A stretch of DNA of 64,000 nucleotides from an uncultured bacterium (GTDB taxonomy: Bacteria > Cyanobacteriota > Vampirovibrionia > Gastranaerophilales > Gastranaerophilaceae), in assembly GCA_902797965.1 (NCBI GenBank), contig CADBUY010000004.1, forward strand, positions 62,001 to 126,000, in the 5' to 3' direction. The notes below the pieces were generated by a model. The model was given only the letters and a program-made list of their open reading frames with translations, was not told the DNA's origin and did no database searches. The position numbers were made by a program, and so were the translations under genes. Every line of letters begins with the position of its first letter. Positions within the stretch are counted from its first letter, which is position 1. This document shows, in pieces, positions 8,687-18,448 of the stretch.

Positions 8687-9343
8687 TTATTCTACATTTG
8701 ATTTCATATAGTCAACCCATTGTTTTACAATTTCTTCCTCTGGAAGCTGATATGAAATAGGCTTACCTATTTTTAAAATTAAATGTTTCATAAATGGAAT
8801 CCAAGTGTATCCTGTAAAATTGCAAATAGCAATCGGAACAATGTCCATCTTAGCAAGTTTTGCGATTGCAACAAACCCCGGTTTTATGTTATCAAATTTT
8901 TCACCTTCTGTAATCTGTCTGCCTTGAGGAAACATTCCAAGATTCCATTTTGTATGTTTTGCAATATCTACAATCGTTTTTAAAGTAGCTTTTTCAGGGT
9001 TTTCTCTGTCAACAGAATATGCACCTAAACTTATTACTAAAAATCTTATCAAAGGATTTTTATGTTCATAAAGTTCTTTTTTTGCCATATAAGCAACCGG
9101 TGCATTTGCAACAACTGATATCAATGGCGGATCAATATAAGATTGGTGGTTAGAAGTATAGACATACCTTTTCTTTCTATCTACATTTTTCCACCCTTTT
9201 ATACAAGTTGTGTACCACAAGAAGGCTGCAGGCCATACTACAAACCATAAAAACAACGTTATATATGTTGTTCTTATGAATCCGTAATCTTTTGGATATC
9301 TTCTGTTATAGTTTCTTTTTTCTTTTTTGAAAAAATTTAACAT
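8687..9343 (-). CDS. 1-acyl-sn-glycerol-3-phosphate acyltransferase family (PlsC-like)
   Basis: This 218-residue membrane-associated protein has an N-terminal hydrophobic segment near 27-45. The acyltransferase signature H-x4-D appears in SNHQSYIDP near 65-73, and the substrate-binding block GMFPQGRQITEG near 135-146 (FPEGTR in most members). PlsC transfers an acyl group to lysophosphatidate to make phosphatidate. The Q-G-R-Q version of the second block suggests a divergent member, so another acyl acceptor is possible. It sits 17 bases after the SLBB export gene and 29 before a radical SAM gene. Confidence 0.8.
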   Translation of the reverse strand: MLNFFKKEKRNYNRRYPKDYGFIRTTYITLFLWFVVWPAAFLWYTTCIKGWKNVDRKKRYVYTSNHQSYIDPPLISVVANAPVAYMAKKELYEHKNPLIRFLVISLGAYSVDRENPEKATLKTIVDIAKHTKWNLGMFPQGRQITEGEKFDNIKPGFVAIAKLAKMDIVPIAICNFTGYTWIPFMKHLILKIGKPISYQLPEEEIVKQWVDYMKSNVE

Positions 9344-9360
9344 GTGGTTTTTATCCTATA

Positions 9361-11784
9361 TTACCATTTACGTAATGCAAGTCCGATAATTGCCACTTGT
9401 GCAATACTTTGCAATGTTTGACAGATTGGTGTTAACCAGTCGTTTCCGGATACTCTTCTCGGAACGATAATTGTATCACCGGCCTGCACTTTTGAGCTTA
9501 GGTGAATTCTTTCTGAACGACCATCTATACCAACTTTATATATTCTAAATTTGTTTGCGTTAGGAGTATAGCCACCAACTTGTTTTAAGTAATGCTTAAC
9601 TGTAGTTCCTCTTGCATATATAAATGCTTGTTCATTATATACTTCACCTATTACTGCAACATAAGTTGATTCTCTTGGTATATAGATGTCATCTCCGTCT
9701 TGTATTTCAAGGTTATCAACTTTGCTTACTTTATCAAGATCATTGCTTTTAATGCTTAAAGCAATTCTTCCTGTATATTGACTGCCAAACTCACTTTTTT
9801 GCTCCTGCAATTGTTCAATCAGTCCCAGTTTTAAATTCTGAGATGCTGCATCTTGTTTATATCCTGCAGCAAGTCTGCCCTCAAGAAGTTTAATATCTCT
9901 TTCAGCGTTGTACCTTGCAACTTCAGCTTGTTTTGCTCTTAAGTTATTACGTTTGAACATTATACCAGGCAAGTTTGCATCTTCTGCTAAACCGCCAGCC
10001 ATTTTTATTACATCAACAAGTTTCTGTCCTTTAATGAAGGAATAAACACCCGGACGTACTACAAAACCTGAGATTTTAACTGTTTTTATAACTTCGTTAT
10101 TTCTCAGTGTTCTGAAGAACACTTTGTCTTCCGGTTGAAGAGGTATTTTATCGATTCTATAACCATTAATCATTATGTCATATAGATAATAAATCTGAGT
10201 ATTTGTACCATCTTTATCAGTAATTTCAACTGCAACATTTTCAGCGGGAATAAGCTTGCTTACATTTTCTGAGGATGCTGATATTTCTACTTTTTCACCT
10301 TCTCTGACAATTGTTTCGCCTTTTGAATTTGTTTCATCAGTTTTATTTTCAATATCTTGTTCATTATTAGTTTTTACAATATTAGATTCCATAAACTGAA
10401 TGTCCGACATAATATCAGCTAATTTCATACCATCTTTATATGGAATATGCTTTGGTAAATTAATACAACCATATACATCAATAAAACTTCTGTTGGTATT
10501 TTTGTATATTGTAATAATATCCTTTGGTTGTAAAAGAGGGTTATTTAATCCTGCAAAGAAATCTTTTAAATATATAGGAATTGTTTCTACAGTATTATTA
10601 TCTCCGGAAACCCTTCTGATAACAGCTTGATAAATGAAAGTTTCTTCCATTAATTCTTTTTCATTTTTTAATATATCTGATAGACGCATTCCTTCTTTGT
10701 AAGCATAAGTTGCTGGGTGTTTAATGTTACCTTGAAGTGTAACAATGTTTTCTACATCATTGTAAAATTCTTGAAACTGAACAGCGTCGCCATTACTAAG
10801 TTTTGTTGTTTTTGCAGTTAAATATGCAATATTTGACGCAACTTTCTGTTTTGTATTCTTATCAAACCTCTCTACAACAACATCTTCTCTTTGTGTAGTA
10901 ACAAGTAAATCTCCGGAATACTTAATCAAATCTCCGATAGTTTCACCTGTCTTAAATTCGTAAATACCCGGATTTGTAACCCCGTTTTTAAATGACATTG
11001 TATTTTTGATTGTATCAACAAAAATTTTGTCATTTGCTTTAACGATAATATTATTGTCATTACCTAAAAATATAGTATCGTATAAGTCTACATGTTTGTT
11101 ATTATATTTAATATTTCTTAAAGTACCTGTCTTTTTTACGCCGCCCGCAGCTTTTAAAGCATCTAGGATTGTAGAGTTGCTGCTAACATAAACTTTGCCC
11201 GGTCTGTTAACTTCACCGTATATAAAAACAGAATATCCGCTTCCGGATGGTATTTGAAGCTTTATTTTCATATTTGTATATTTTTGTCTTGCTAAATTAT
11301 TAGCTTCGTTTTCAACTTGTCCCAGTGTTCTTCCATCTGCTTTAATAGGTCCTAAACCCGGTATAAATATAGAACCGTTTGAACCGACTTCAGTAACGGT
11401 CATAGGGGAAACTAAGTTAGAACCTGACATTGATATAACATCAACGGAATCTCCATAAGAAAGAACATTAATTTTTTCACCAATACTCAGTTTATAAGAA
11501 CTGTCAAACTTCCCTGTAGCAGAACCACCTCCGGAACTGCCCCCAAAATACTGATACCCTGCTTGACGTAAGATATTTTGCGTCTTTGCATTTTCTAATG
11601 TATTGTAGAGTTTTTCTATTGTACTCAACGGCTCTTTAACAGAGTGTCTTGTATCTAATTCTTGATCGTTATCTTCAAAAACATTACTTTCTGATAAATT
11701 AATAGCATGCAAATCAACTGCTAATGTAGCCGGTGTTGAACAAAATGCTGTTAAAATGAATAAAGTAAAAAGTTTCTTTAACAT
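9361..11784 (-). CDS. Polysaccharide export protein with multiple SLBB domains
   Basis: This 807-residue protein has a signal peptide cleaved near A22 (...PATLA-VDL). A Wza-type poly-export domain lies near 100-180 (GEKINVLSYGDSVDVI, then IPGLGPIKADGRTLGQVE). At least four SLBB beta-grasp domains follow, recognised by repeats like FIYGEVNRPGKVYV (about 187-200), VTNPGIYEFKTGE, ISGFVVRPGVYSFIKGQ and AVIGEVYNEQAFIYARG. The C terminus is hydrophobic and could anchor in the outer membrane. Proteins of this kind form the outer-membrane channel for capsule or exopolysaccharide. No glycosyltransferases or Wzc-type kinase are adjacent, so the polymer is unknown. The protein is about twice the length of Wza. 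Confidence 0.85.
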   Translation of the reverse strand: MLKKLFTLFILTAFCSTPATLAVDLHAINLSESNVFEDNDQELDTRHSVKEPLSTIEKLYNTLENAKTQNILRQAGYQYFGGSSGGGSATGKFDSSYKLSIGEKINVLSYGDSVDVISMSGSNLVSPMTVTEVGSNGSIFIPGLGPIKADGRTLGQVENEANNLARQKYTNMKIKLQIPSGSGYSVFIYGEVNRPGKVYVSSNSTILDALKAAGGVKKTGTLRNIKYNNKHVDLYDTIFLGNDNNIIVKANDKIFVDTIKNTMSFKNGVTNPGIYEFKTGETIGDLIKYSGDLLVTTQREDVVVERFDKNTKQKVASNIAYLTAKTTKLSNGDAVQFQEFYNDVENIVTLQGNIKHPATYAYKEGMRLSDILKNEKELMEETFIYQAVIRRVSGDNNTVETIPIYLKDFFAGLNNPLLQPKDIITIYKNTNRSFIDVYGCINLPKHIPYKDGMKLADIMSDIQFMESNIVKTNNEQDIENKTDETNSKGETIVREGEKVEISASSENVSKLIPAENVAVEITDKDGTNTQIYYLYDIMINGYRIDKIPLQPEDKVFFRTLRNNEVIKTVKISGFVVRPGVYSFIKGQKLVDVIKMAGGLAEDANLPGIMFKRNNLRAKQAEVARYNAERDIKLLEGRLAAGYKQDAASQNLKLGLIEQLQEQKSEFGSQYTGRIALSIKSNDLDKVSKVDNLEIQDGDDIYIPRESTYVAVIGEVYNEQAFIYARGTTVKHYLKQVGGYTPNANKFRIYKVGIDGRSERIHLSSKVQAGDTIIVPRRVSGNDWLTPICQTLQSIAQVAIIGLALRKW

Positions 11785-11842
11785 TTATTAAATCCTTTCA
11801 AAGGTTCCGAATCTTATACCATACAAAATTATCACATGCTGA

Positions 11843-12898
11843 TTATGTAATAGCAATCTGCATAAGCGATTTAATAGCAGGCCATTCTAAGCGCCAAAGT
11901 CCCGAAGCATCAAGTGCATAGTTACCTACGCAGGCAAGTTTGCAATCTTTACATTTGTTAACAGAGTTGACAAAAACAGGGTCTTTTATAACTTCCTTTA
12001 AGGATCTGTTTCTTACATTAATGTATGGTTGTCTGTCATAGCATTGAAGCATATCTCCATTTGAGTATATAACGGTTGCGATTCTAGGCCAATGGCATTC
12101 ATAGTAATTTTTCTTATCAATTATGTAATCCATAAAGTAATCAGAAATTCTTATTGGATATCCCTGATGTTTAAGTTCTTTTATCTTTCTGAATGTTTCA
12201 GAGAGCTGATCCGCTTCTAATTCTGTATCTTTAACGTTTTGTGCATCTTCAAGTTTTTGATTTGATTTGTTAACTGATAGATACATAAGAATATCTGCAT
12301 CTTTACAGTATTGAGCAACTTCTTTAATTTGTTCAAAACTTGTTTTTGCAGAAACAACACAACAAACGAATATTCTCATCTTTGGTGAGTGAATTTTATG
12401 GTATTCAATACCTTTTAAAGATCTTTCAGAAATCCCCGGTAAGTGTCTTATGTCATCATGAGCTTTTCCGATAGCATCGCATGATACAAAAACAAGGTCT
12501 GTATATTTTGCAAAATCAGGATTTTCTTCTAAATACCAGCCGTTTGTTGCCATTTTTGTATATAAACCTGCATCATGTGAAGCCTTACATATTTCAGCAA
12601 TATCCTGTCTCATAAGAGGCTCACCACCCCAAAAAATACTGTCAAGATAACCGATTTCTCCGGCATCTTTTATGAGTCTTTGAATTTCTGCTAAAGACAT
12701 ATCTTCGTGGTCACTTTTGTGCTTCCAATAACAGAAATCACAGTCACAATTACAAACATTTGTAACCATTAATGATAAACATAACGGTCTTGGCGTTTTT
12801 GAAAGTCGGCTTTTTACGCAAGTTACAGCTCCTCCTATTAAGTGTCTGTAATATTTCAAACGTTCAAAACTCATACTATTTCTGGATTTTGTAGTCAT
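11843..12898 (-). CDS. Radical SAM/SPASM protein
   Basis: This 351-residue protein has the radical SAM motif CNCDCDFC (C-x3-C-x2-C) near residue 48 and GGEP near 92. A C-terminal SPASM-like region holds C-K-D-C-K-L-A-C near 319-326 and an earlier Cys in the motif MLQCYDRQPY. SPASM proteins bind auxiliary 4Fe-4S clusters and usually modify peptides or act in maturation. The start is preceded by AAGGAGA. It follows the HgdB-like gene by 19 bases. No precursor peptide gene is evident nearby, so a peptide-modifying role is not supported by context. Confidence 0.82.
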   Translation of the reverse strand: MTTKSRNSMSFERLKYYRHLIGGAVTCVKSRLSKTPRPLCLSLMVTNVCNCDCDFCYWKHKSDHEDMSLAEIQRLIKDAGEIGYLDSIFWGGEPLMRQDIAEICKASHDAGLYTKMATNGWYLEENPDFAKYTDLVFVSCDAIGKAHDDIRHLPGISERSLKGIEYHKIHSPKMRIFVCCVVSAKTSFEQIKEVAQYCKDADILMYLSVNKSNQKLEDAQNVKDTELEADQLSETFRKIKELKHQGYPIRISDYFMDYIIDKKNYYECHWPRIATVIYSNGDMLQCYDRQPYINVRNRSLKEVIKDPVFVNSVNKCKDCKLACVGNYALDASGLWRLEWPAIKSLMQIAIT

Positions 12899-12917
12899 TT
12901 TTTATACTCTCCTTATG

Positions 12918-14084
12918 TTAACTTTTTTTACTTTGTAATTTTCTTCTTTTAACTAAATCTATAAAAGCTTCAATTCTGGTTATATATCCTGCTTTTCCTG
13001 TCTGCTCATCCAATACTAATGATAGGACAGGAATATTTTCTTCTCTGCTTACTTTTGGCAAAATATTTTGAGAAACAATTTCAGGCATACAGGAAAACGG
13101 CATAATGTGAATTACTCCATCAACTCCGTTTTTAGCTGCATATACCGTATCTCCGATTGTTTCAATACATTCTCCGCCAATCGCTCTTTTCATATATTTT
13201 GAAGCATTTTTTACAGCACGTTCTCTGTGTGATTCTTTTTTATATAATATTGATGGTTTTAAAACGTGTTCAAGCCAACCGCTAAACATTATTTGTCTGC
13301 GAACTTCAACTCCCATGTCTCCAAGTTCTTTTTCAATATGTTGATTTGTATAAGGGTCCAGCAGTACAAAAAATTCGCCGATTAAAAAGACTATGGGTAC
13401 TTCTTTTTTTTTGTTTATCTTAATTTTTTTGAAATCTTTTTTTATTTTGCTGCATAAAAACTGAGCTTTGATTAATGAATTACACTTATCTATTTTTTCA
13501 AGCCATTTATTATAACAAGATTCCGCATCACCTTTGTTAATCTCTCTTGGTCTGTAATAAAGAAGCATTTTTTCAGCACAGTCTATTGCAAAAAATTTTG
13601 TAAAACCAAGTCCAAAGGCTTTAATATACTTGAACGGATTTATACACCTTGTAACGTGCCAGAAAGCGTGCAGGGTCTGAATCATTTTGTTTCTATACAT
13701 ATCAAAAATAACCATATCAAACTCATAACCCATAGTTTTAAGAGTTTTTTGTGCCATTTTTGTGTAGTTTCCAAGTCTGCAAGAACCGGGTGCCTGAAAC
13801 ATCATTAGTGTATTTGCACCTTTATCAAGAGCCTGAATATAGTTTGCCAAGTTTAATTTGTATGGAAGACAAATTCCCTCAATACTGTTTTTTACACCAA
13901 TCTCTAATGCTTCATTACTGTTAGCCGGAGGAATAACAATTTTTGCACCAAGATTAGTCAATAGTGCTTTTAAAGGAATGTCTATTCTTCCCATTCTCGG
14001 CCAGGCAATAACTCTGTCACGAGCAGGAATGTTATCATCCATAGTAGAAAATCTTTTTATTTGTTCTTCTGTGGCATTACTCAT
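12918..14084 (-). CDS. 2-hydroxyacyl-CoA dehydratase/activase-related protein (HgdB-like)
   Basis: This 388-residue protein resembles the C-terminal part of the very large 2-hydroxyglutaryl-CoA dehydratase activase-like proteins. Conserved cysteines appear in the contexts GICLPYK, APGSCRLGNY and FSCMPE, as expected for an iron-sulfur site, and the tail has DEQTGKAGYITRIEAFIDL. A paralogous tail is found in the protein at 15197-16267. I chose the ATG at 14084, ten bases after the stop of the PHP gene; a longer frame would overlap that gene by 134 bases. The ATPase (ASKHA) domain that normally accompanies this family is absent from the window. The reaction is unknown. Confidence 0.7.
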   Translation of the reverse strand: MSNATEEQIKRFSTMDDNIPARDRVIAWPRMGRIDIPLKALLTNLGAKIVIPPANSNEALEIGVKNSIEGICLPYKLNLANYIQALDKGANTLMMFQAPGSCRLGNYTKMAQKTLKTMGYEFDMVIFDMYRNKMIQTLHAFWHVTRCINPFKYIKAFGLGFTKFFAIDCAEKMLLYYRPREINKGDAESCYNKWLEKIDKCNSLIKAQFLCSKIKKDFKKIKINKKKEVPIVFLIGEFFVLLDPYTNQHIEKELGDMGVEVRRQIMFSGWLEHVLKPSILYKKESHRERAVKNASKYMKRAIGGECIETIGDTVYAAKNGVDGVIHIMPFSCMPEIVSQNILPKVSREENIPVLSLVLDEQTGKAGYITRIEAFIDLVKRRKLQSKKS

Positions 14085-14094
14085 AGAATTCGAC

Positions 14095-15159
14095 TTAGTC
14101 CTTGATACTAAACGGGTTAGTGTATAAATAACCTTTTCCTCTAAAATATACTTCCAATCTGTATTTCCCGCATTTTGTGATAGGATAAATAAATTTATCG
14201 GTGGTATATTTTTTTTCCTCACTTCCATTATATATTAAACAAATGTCAAAAATCTGATTCGCTTCAAAATGTAAACAACATTTGTCATCAAATTCTATCT
14301 CATTTCCGCAGTACCAGTAACCTTTAGTATTTGTAACAAATATTTTGGGCAATTCTTTGCAAATATATCGGTTAGCAATAATGTTATTACCAAATTTTAT
14401 TGCATTTAAAATTTGTTTTTTTGCTTCTGCGAAATCTTTTGACAATTCTTTTGGTAACGATATAAAATTTGTTATCGTACTAAAGCAGGTTTTGTAAGGA
14501 AATACCGTAACCGGAATAATATATTTATAAATTTTAAGTGCATGTGCATCAACTCCGCCAAGGGCAGGAACAATATTTTCTGCTTCATTATTAAGTTTGT
14601 CCCACCAGTTAAGTGTAATTTTTGATGGACTTTTTACAATTTTATGCTTATGAATAAATGAATAAGCAAGTTTGTATAAACTCCTGTCATCTAAATTATC
14701 TGCCCAATTGGAAAACCAGTTCCAAATCTCTATACCGTCAGGCTTTATATTTTTATTTGTCCAAGGTATGCAATGATTGGAATTCTTTCTTGGTATGTAG
14801 TTGCCATTATCATCAACTGTAATTCCTTCATCAGGGTGAGCAGCAAATCCAAAACCACCCTGCTCTCTTACGTTATCTACATAAATTTGTGGATTGTCAC
14901 AAGGTTCAATAGTATTTTTTATGTCAAAAGCCAAATAATGGTCGGATCGTTTTGGTGATATTTCTTCACCTTTTATTACATAAAGACTGTCAAAAATACC
15001 TTCATTTGTGTCATAGTAATTATGGTCTGTTATAATAATCCAGTCTAAATGGGCTTTTTTTGCGGCTTTAATCACAGTATTAAAATCGCCGGACCCGTCA
15101 GACATGTTTGTATGTATATGAATAGCTCCCTTATATATAAAATTATTAATATTATTCAT
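14095..15159 (-). CDS. PHP-domain metal-dependent hydrolase-like protein
   Basis: This 354-residue protein starts with a PHP domain: GAIHIHTNMSDGSGD near 11-25 supplies the first His pair and an Asp, IITDHNYYD near 38-46 the next His, and AAHPDE and GGVDAHAL further ligands. PHP proteins use two or three metal ions to hydrolyse phosphoesters; many are phosphatases or nucleases. The C-terminal 100 residues look like a beta-rich domain typical of carbohydrate-binding or Ig-like folds. The gene lies between the two dehydratase-activase-like genes in one run, suggesting a shared pathway, but the substrate is not evident. Confidence 0.78.
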   Translation of the reverse strand: MNNINNFIYKGAIHIHTNMSDGSGDFNTVIKAAKKAHLDWIIITDHNYYDTNEGIFDSLYVIKGEEISPKRSDHYLAFDIKNTIEPCDNPQIYVDNVREQGGFGFAAHPDEGITVDDNGNYIPRKNSNHCIPWTNKNIKPDGIEIWNWFSNWADNLDDRSLYKLAYSFIHKHKIVKSPSKITLNWWDKLNNEAENIVPALGGVDAHALKIYKYIIPVTVFPYKTCFSTITNFISLPKELSKDFAEAKKQILNAIKFGNNIIANRYICKELPKIFVTNTKGYWYCGNEIEFDDKCCLHFEANQIFDICLIYNGSEEKKYTTDKFIYPITKCGKYRLEVYFRGKGYLYTNPFSIKD

Positions 15160-15196
15160 AAGTCAATTTTACATGGGGAATTTTTATATACAAATC

Positions 15197-16267
15197 TTAC
15201 TTTGTAACAGAAAGTTCTCTGATTTTAACATGAGTATTAGGCAGTGTTACTATATTGTTCTGTTCTAATGTTTTTCTTTTCTTTCGGATAAGCATATCAA
15301 TAAATGCTTCAATTCTGGTTACAAAACCGGCTTCACCTGTATGTTCATCTATTGTCAGGTGAATCATCGGCATATTTCTTTGTTTAGCGTGATATTGAAT
15401 TTCATCTACCATTAATGAATCCGGTCCGCATCCGAATGCAGAAAGCGCAATTATTCCATCTACTTTATTATTTAGCATATAATAAGCAGCTGTTCCTGTT
15501 AAATCAAGTTCGTTTGCCCAATATTGTATTTCATCAAGTTCTCTTATAGATTTTAATGCGTCTTTTTTTGAAACATTTAACGAAGTGTATACTTTTACTC
15601 CCATTTTATCTAATTTTTTGATTAAGTTCATAGAAATGCGTTCATCAAATAAATTATATCCATGAGCCATAATAACTACAGATAACGGTTTTACAACTTC
15701 TATCGGTGCAGTAACTGTTCTTCCTTCAATTGCCATTCTGAGAGCAATCTCATAGTTTACGCCGGAATTAGTCATCTTCAAAAAGTTGTCATAAACCCTC
15801 CAACCCGCATCTATTGCAAAATTAATTAATTCTTCATCAAAAATGTCATATTCGTGTGCAATATCATAACAAAAATCTCTAAAAGAGATTCCCTCAGTTT
15901 TGTCAATTGTAGGTTCAATCATTTTAAAAGGCTTATCTATTACATTGCGTATGATCTCAGGCAATCCTCTGATTTTGCTGCAGTTATTAATCTTGTATGC
16001 AGAAGATTGGAGTGACGGAACAAAAATTCTGTCACATCCTTTTTGTAATAAATTCAGGACATGACCAACAAATACTTTAATAGGAAGACAAGTGTCTGAA
16101 ACAACTTTTTCGACACCGTCATTTATTATACCTGTTGTTGTTTTATCAGATAAAATTATTTTTATTCCGAGTGCAGTAAAATATCCGTAGTAAAACGGAT
16201 AGTTTCCATAATACGAGATAGCTCTCGGGATTCCTATAATCTTTTTATTATCTTCATAATTATTCAT
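15197..16267 (-). CDS. DUF2229-type CoA-enzyme activase-related protein
   Basis: This 356-residue protein begins IIGIPRAISYYGNYPFYYGYF-like near residue 10, the hallmark start of the DUF2229 module of large acyl-CoA dehydratase activases. It continues with SDTCLPIKVFVGH, a conserved FGCGPDSLM and the tail DEHTGEAGFVTRIEAFIDM. The cysteines in SDTCLP and FGCGP are probably cluster ligands. I chose the ATG at 16267 over a TTG at 16354 that would overlap the upstream AAA gene. With the gene at 12918 it forms a split pair that in other bacteria is usually one polypeptide fused to an ATPase. The function is unknown. Confidence 0.72.
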   Translation of the reverse strand: MNNYEDNKKIIGIPRAISYYGNYPFYYGYFTALGIKIILSDKTTTGIINDGVEKVVSDTCLPIKVFVGHVLNLLQKGCDRIFVPSLQSSAYKINNCSKIRGLPEIIRNVIDKPFKMIEPTIDKTEGISFRDFCYDIAHEYDIFDEELINFAIDAGWRVYDNFLKMTNSGVNYEIALRMAIEGRTVTAPIEVVKPLSVVIMAHGYNLFDERISMNLIKKLDKMGVKVYTSLNVSKKDALKSIRELDEIQYWANELDLTGTAAYYMLNNKVDGIIALSAFGCGPDSLMVDEIQYHAKQRNMPMIHLTIDEHTGEAGFVTRIEAFIDMLIRKKRKTLEQNNIVTLPNTHVKIRELSVTK

Positions 16268-16337
16268 CGTATTTTGCCAATGTTTTAAATACAAAATAAT
16301 TTTATCATAGAAAAATATAAAAGGTAAAATATACAAA

Positions 16338-17837
16338 TTATTTGTTAAAACCAATAGCTTTTCTTTCTTTGCCGTTTCTGGTTTCTACAAATGCTTTGAT
16401 TGCTTTGTTAAAGTCTTCAGATGTTATATAAAAATCTTTAATATCTTTAGAAGAAAGAGTTCTGTTTTCCATTTTTTCAAAAATATGTTGTCTTTCAAAG
16501 CCTTTTGTATGCGCTTCATTTACAATATATTTAATATCAGCTCCGCTTGTTTTGAGGTCAAATAATCTTTTGGCAAGAGCATTTTTATCCAAACTTTCAT
16601 CAACAGGTTTTTTAGAAGTGTGAATATCCAGAATTTTCTTTGTTCCATCCAAATCAGGCATTTTAACTTCAAGATGCTTGCTGAAACGTCCTGAACGTGT
16701 AATAGCACTATCAAGGGCATTAAAGTTATTTGTAGCACCAATTACAAATACATTATCACCATTGTTATCAAGGTCGGTCATAAGAGTCAAAATCTGGTTA
16801 ACGACTTTATCACCGTATACATCTTGTCCGCCTCTTGCTTTTGCAATTGCGTCAAGTTCATCTATGAAAATTATTGTAGGTTGTTTTTCTTTTGCCTCTT
16901 CAAACAGGTTTCTCCAGTTTTCTTCTGATTCGCCAACCCATTTTGATGTAAGCTCAACTCCGTTAAGACTTATGAAGTTTACATCAGCTTCGTTTGCTAA
17001 AGCTCTTGCAATATGAGTTTTTCCTGTTCCGGGCGGACCATAGAGTATAAATCCTTTGTTAACGTCAAAACTTTTGTAAACATCAGGATATTTTAGCGGA
17101 TAAATTACACTTTTCTTTAGTTCATTTATTAATTCATCCTGACCGCCAACATCTTTAAACGTAACTTTACTGGATGTTATTTTTGTTCCTTTGGATAATT
17201 GTGAAATTGTTTTTTTATTTATTTTCTCTAATTCGGAGTTAATATCTTTTTCGAAGCTTTTTGCTTGACAGAAACTTTTTCTGTATCCTGTTAAGTTTAC
17301 TTTCGGTTTAGCTTTAATCTCAAGCAGTTTCCCCTGTACCGATAAAATATCACCATCAAGAACGAAGAAACTGTTATGTGGAGACAATGGCTCTGTTTTG
17401 TGGCTTGTGTGGTCAGAAAGTAAAATCTCTTCATCATTAAGGTTGATAACTTCTTTTAGACCTTCTCTATTTTTTGTAAACCCTAAATAACCATTCAGGC
17501 TGTTATCAGGCAAAAAGAAAATTCTTTTTATTGCACAGTCCAAAGTATCAACGCAATTTAGCATTCGCTCTTTAGCCTTGTTTAAATTTTCTCCGATAAG
17601 TATTAAGTCACCTTGTAAAAATTTTTCAAACATTGATGCTAACCTGTCTTTTAGAGGAATTTTTTGAACTAAGTCAAGATTTTCTTTGGATATTGCCTTA
17701 AATATAACTTGCCTATAAGATTTATTTAATAAATTCAAGTCTGTAAGGTTAGTATTTGAGTGTTTAATGGATTTATCTGTGTTGTTTTTTATATTATTTG
17801 CTGCTCGGTATTCGTTTTTGATTGGTAGTACTTTCAT
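16338..17837 (-). CDS. AAA+ ATPase with N-terminal MKVLPIK tag
   Basis: This 499-residue protein has an N-terminal half (1-220) with no recognised domain and one AAA+ module near 225-450. The FKDVGGQDELI start is like Cdc48/FtsH. Walker A is GPPGTGKTH near 264, Walker B IIFIDELDAI near 325, and the sensor/arginine region includes ATNNFNALDSAITRSGRF. It should hydrolyse ATP to remodel or unfold a protein. FtsH zinc-protease residues are missing, so it is not FtsH. The start is preceded by AAAGG. The first residues resemble the tags at 57064 and 61488. A second tagged AAA ATPase is at 59932-61488. Confidence 0.82.
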   Translation of the reverse strand: MKVLPIKNEYRAANNIKNNTDKSIKHSNTNLTDLNLLNKSYRQVIFKAISKENLDLVQKIPLKDRLASMFEKFLQGDLILIGENLNKAKERMLNCVDTLDCAIKRIFFLPDNSLNGYLGFTKNREGLKEVINLNDEEILLSDHTSHKTEPLSPHNSFFVLDGDILSVQGKLLEIKAKPKVNLTGYRKSFCQAKSFEKDINSELEKINKKTISQLSKGTKITSSKVTFKDVGGQDELINELKKSVIYPLKYPDVYKSFDVNKGFILYGPPGTGKTHIARALANEADVNFISLNGVELTSKWVGESEENWRNLFEEAKEKQPTIIFIDELDAIAKARGGQDVYGDKVVNQILTLMTDLDNNGDNVFVIGATNNFNALDSAITRSGRFSKHLEVKMPDLDGTKKILDIHTSKKPVDESLDKNALAKRLFDLKTSGADIKYIVNEAHTKGFERQHIFEKMENRTLSSKDIKDFYITSEDFNKAIKAFVETRNGKERKAIGFNK

Positions 17838-17909
17838 TTTTAGCCTTTCATAACTCCCTTATGAAATTATATAAAACTGTAAAAATATTTTTTGCGGAAA
17901 AATATACAA

Positions 17910-18308
17910 TTATTTACATTTTTTTAAGTAACTTTCAAAACTTTTGTCTTCAACCTTATAACCACAACCTTCATGGAGTCTACCGGGGTAATTAATTTTT
18001 GATGCAGGGTAGTTTCTGCACATTTTAAGTCTTTTTTCGTAAACAGAGCATAATCCTTCATCAGTAACATATTTGCATGCAAAGATTAAATTTCCATTTT
18101 CGTCTTTCCCTCTGATATAAAATCTTTTATATGCAGGAAATAAAAATTGCATAATTTTAAAATCTGTTGTTGTATATGTATCAAAAGCGTACATGTATCT
18201 GCAGCACTTTCCGCATTTGATACACTTCCCTGTAATCTTATATTCCATTTTTTCGGGTACGAAGTATGACAGTATTTCGTTTTTTAAAATTGTCAAAAAA
18301 CTTAACAT
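17910..18308 (-). CDS. YkgJ-family cysteine-cluster protein
   Basis: This 132-residue protein has C-x2-C-x2-C-C in KCIKCGKCCRYMYAFDTY near residues 29-46, then further cysteines in FACKY, GLCSVYEKRLKMCRNYP and the C-terminal GCGY, the pattern of the YkgJ (CxxCxxCC) family thought to bind zinc or an iron-sulfur cluster. The function of the family is not established. The length is typical. It is the first gene of the minus-strand run and diverges from PBP1A with about 140 bases between. Confidence 0.8.
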   Translation of the reverse strand: MLSFLTILKNEILSYFVPEKMEYKITGKCIKCGKCCRYMYAFDTYTTTDFKIMQFLFPAYKRFYIRGKDENGNLIFACKYVTDEGLCSVYEKRLKMCRNYPASKINYPGRLHEGCGYKVEDKSFESYLKKCK

Positions 18309-18448
18309 ATTTTTTCTTTTTATCCCTATATTATATTTATTTGGTAAAATATACTTATAAATATACTATATTAATATTTATACAGTCAATTAAAATATCG
18401 TTTAAATATTGATTGAGGAGTTTTATAGATAACGGATTAGGAGAAAAG

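Noticed and set aside
16520..17016. Frames on both strands inside the AAA ATPase gene
   Set aside because: Both lie wholly inside the AAA ATPase, whose Walker motifs and codon pattern are clear; shadows of the real frame.
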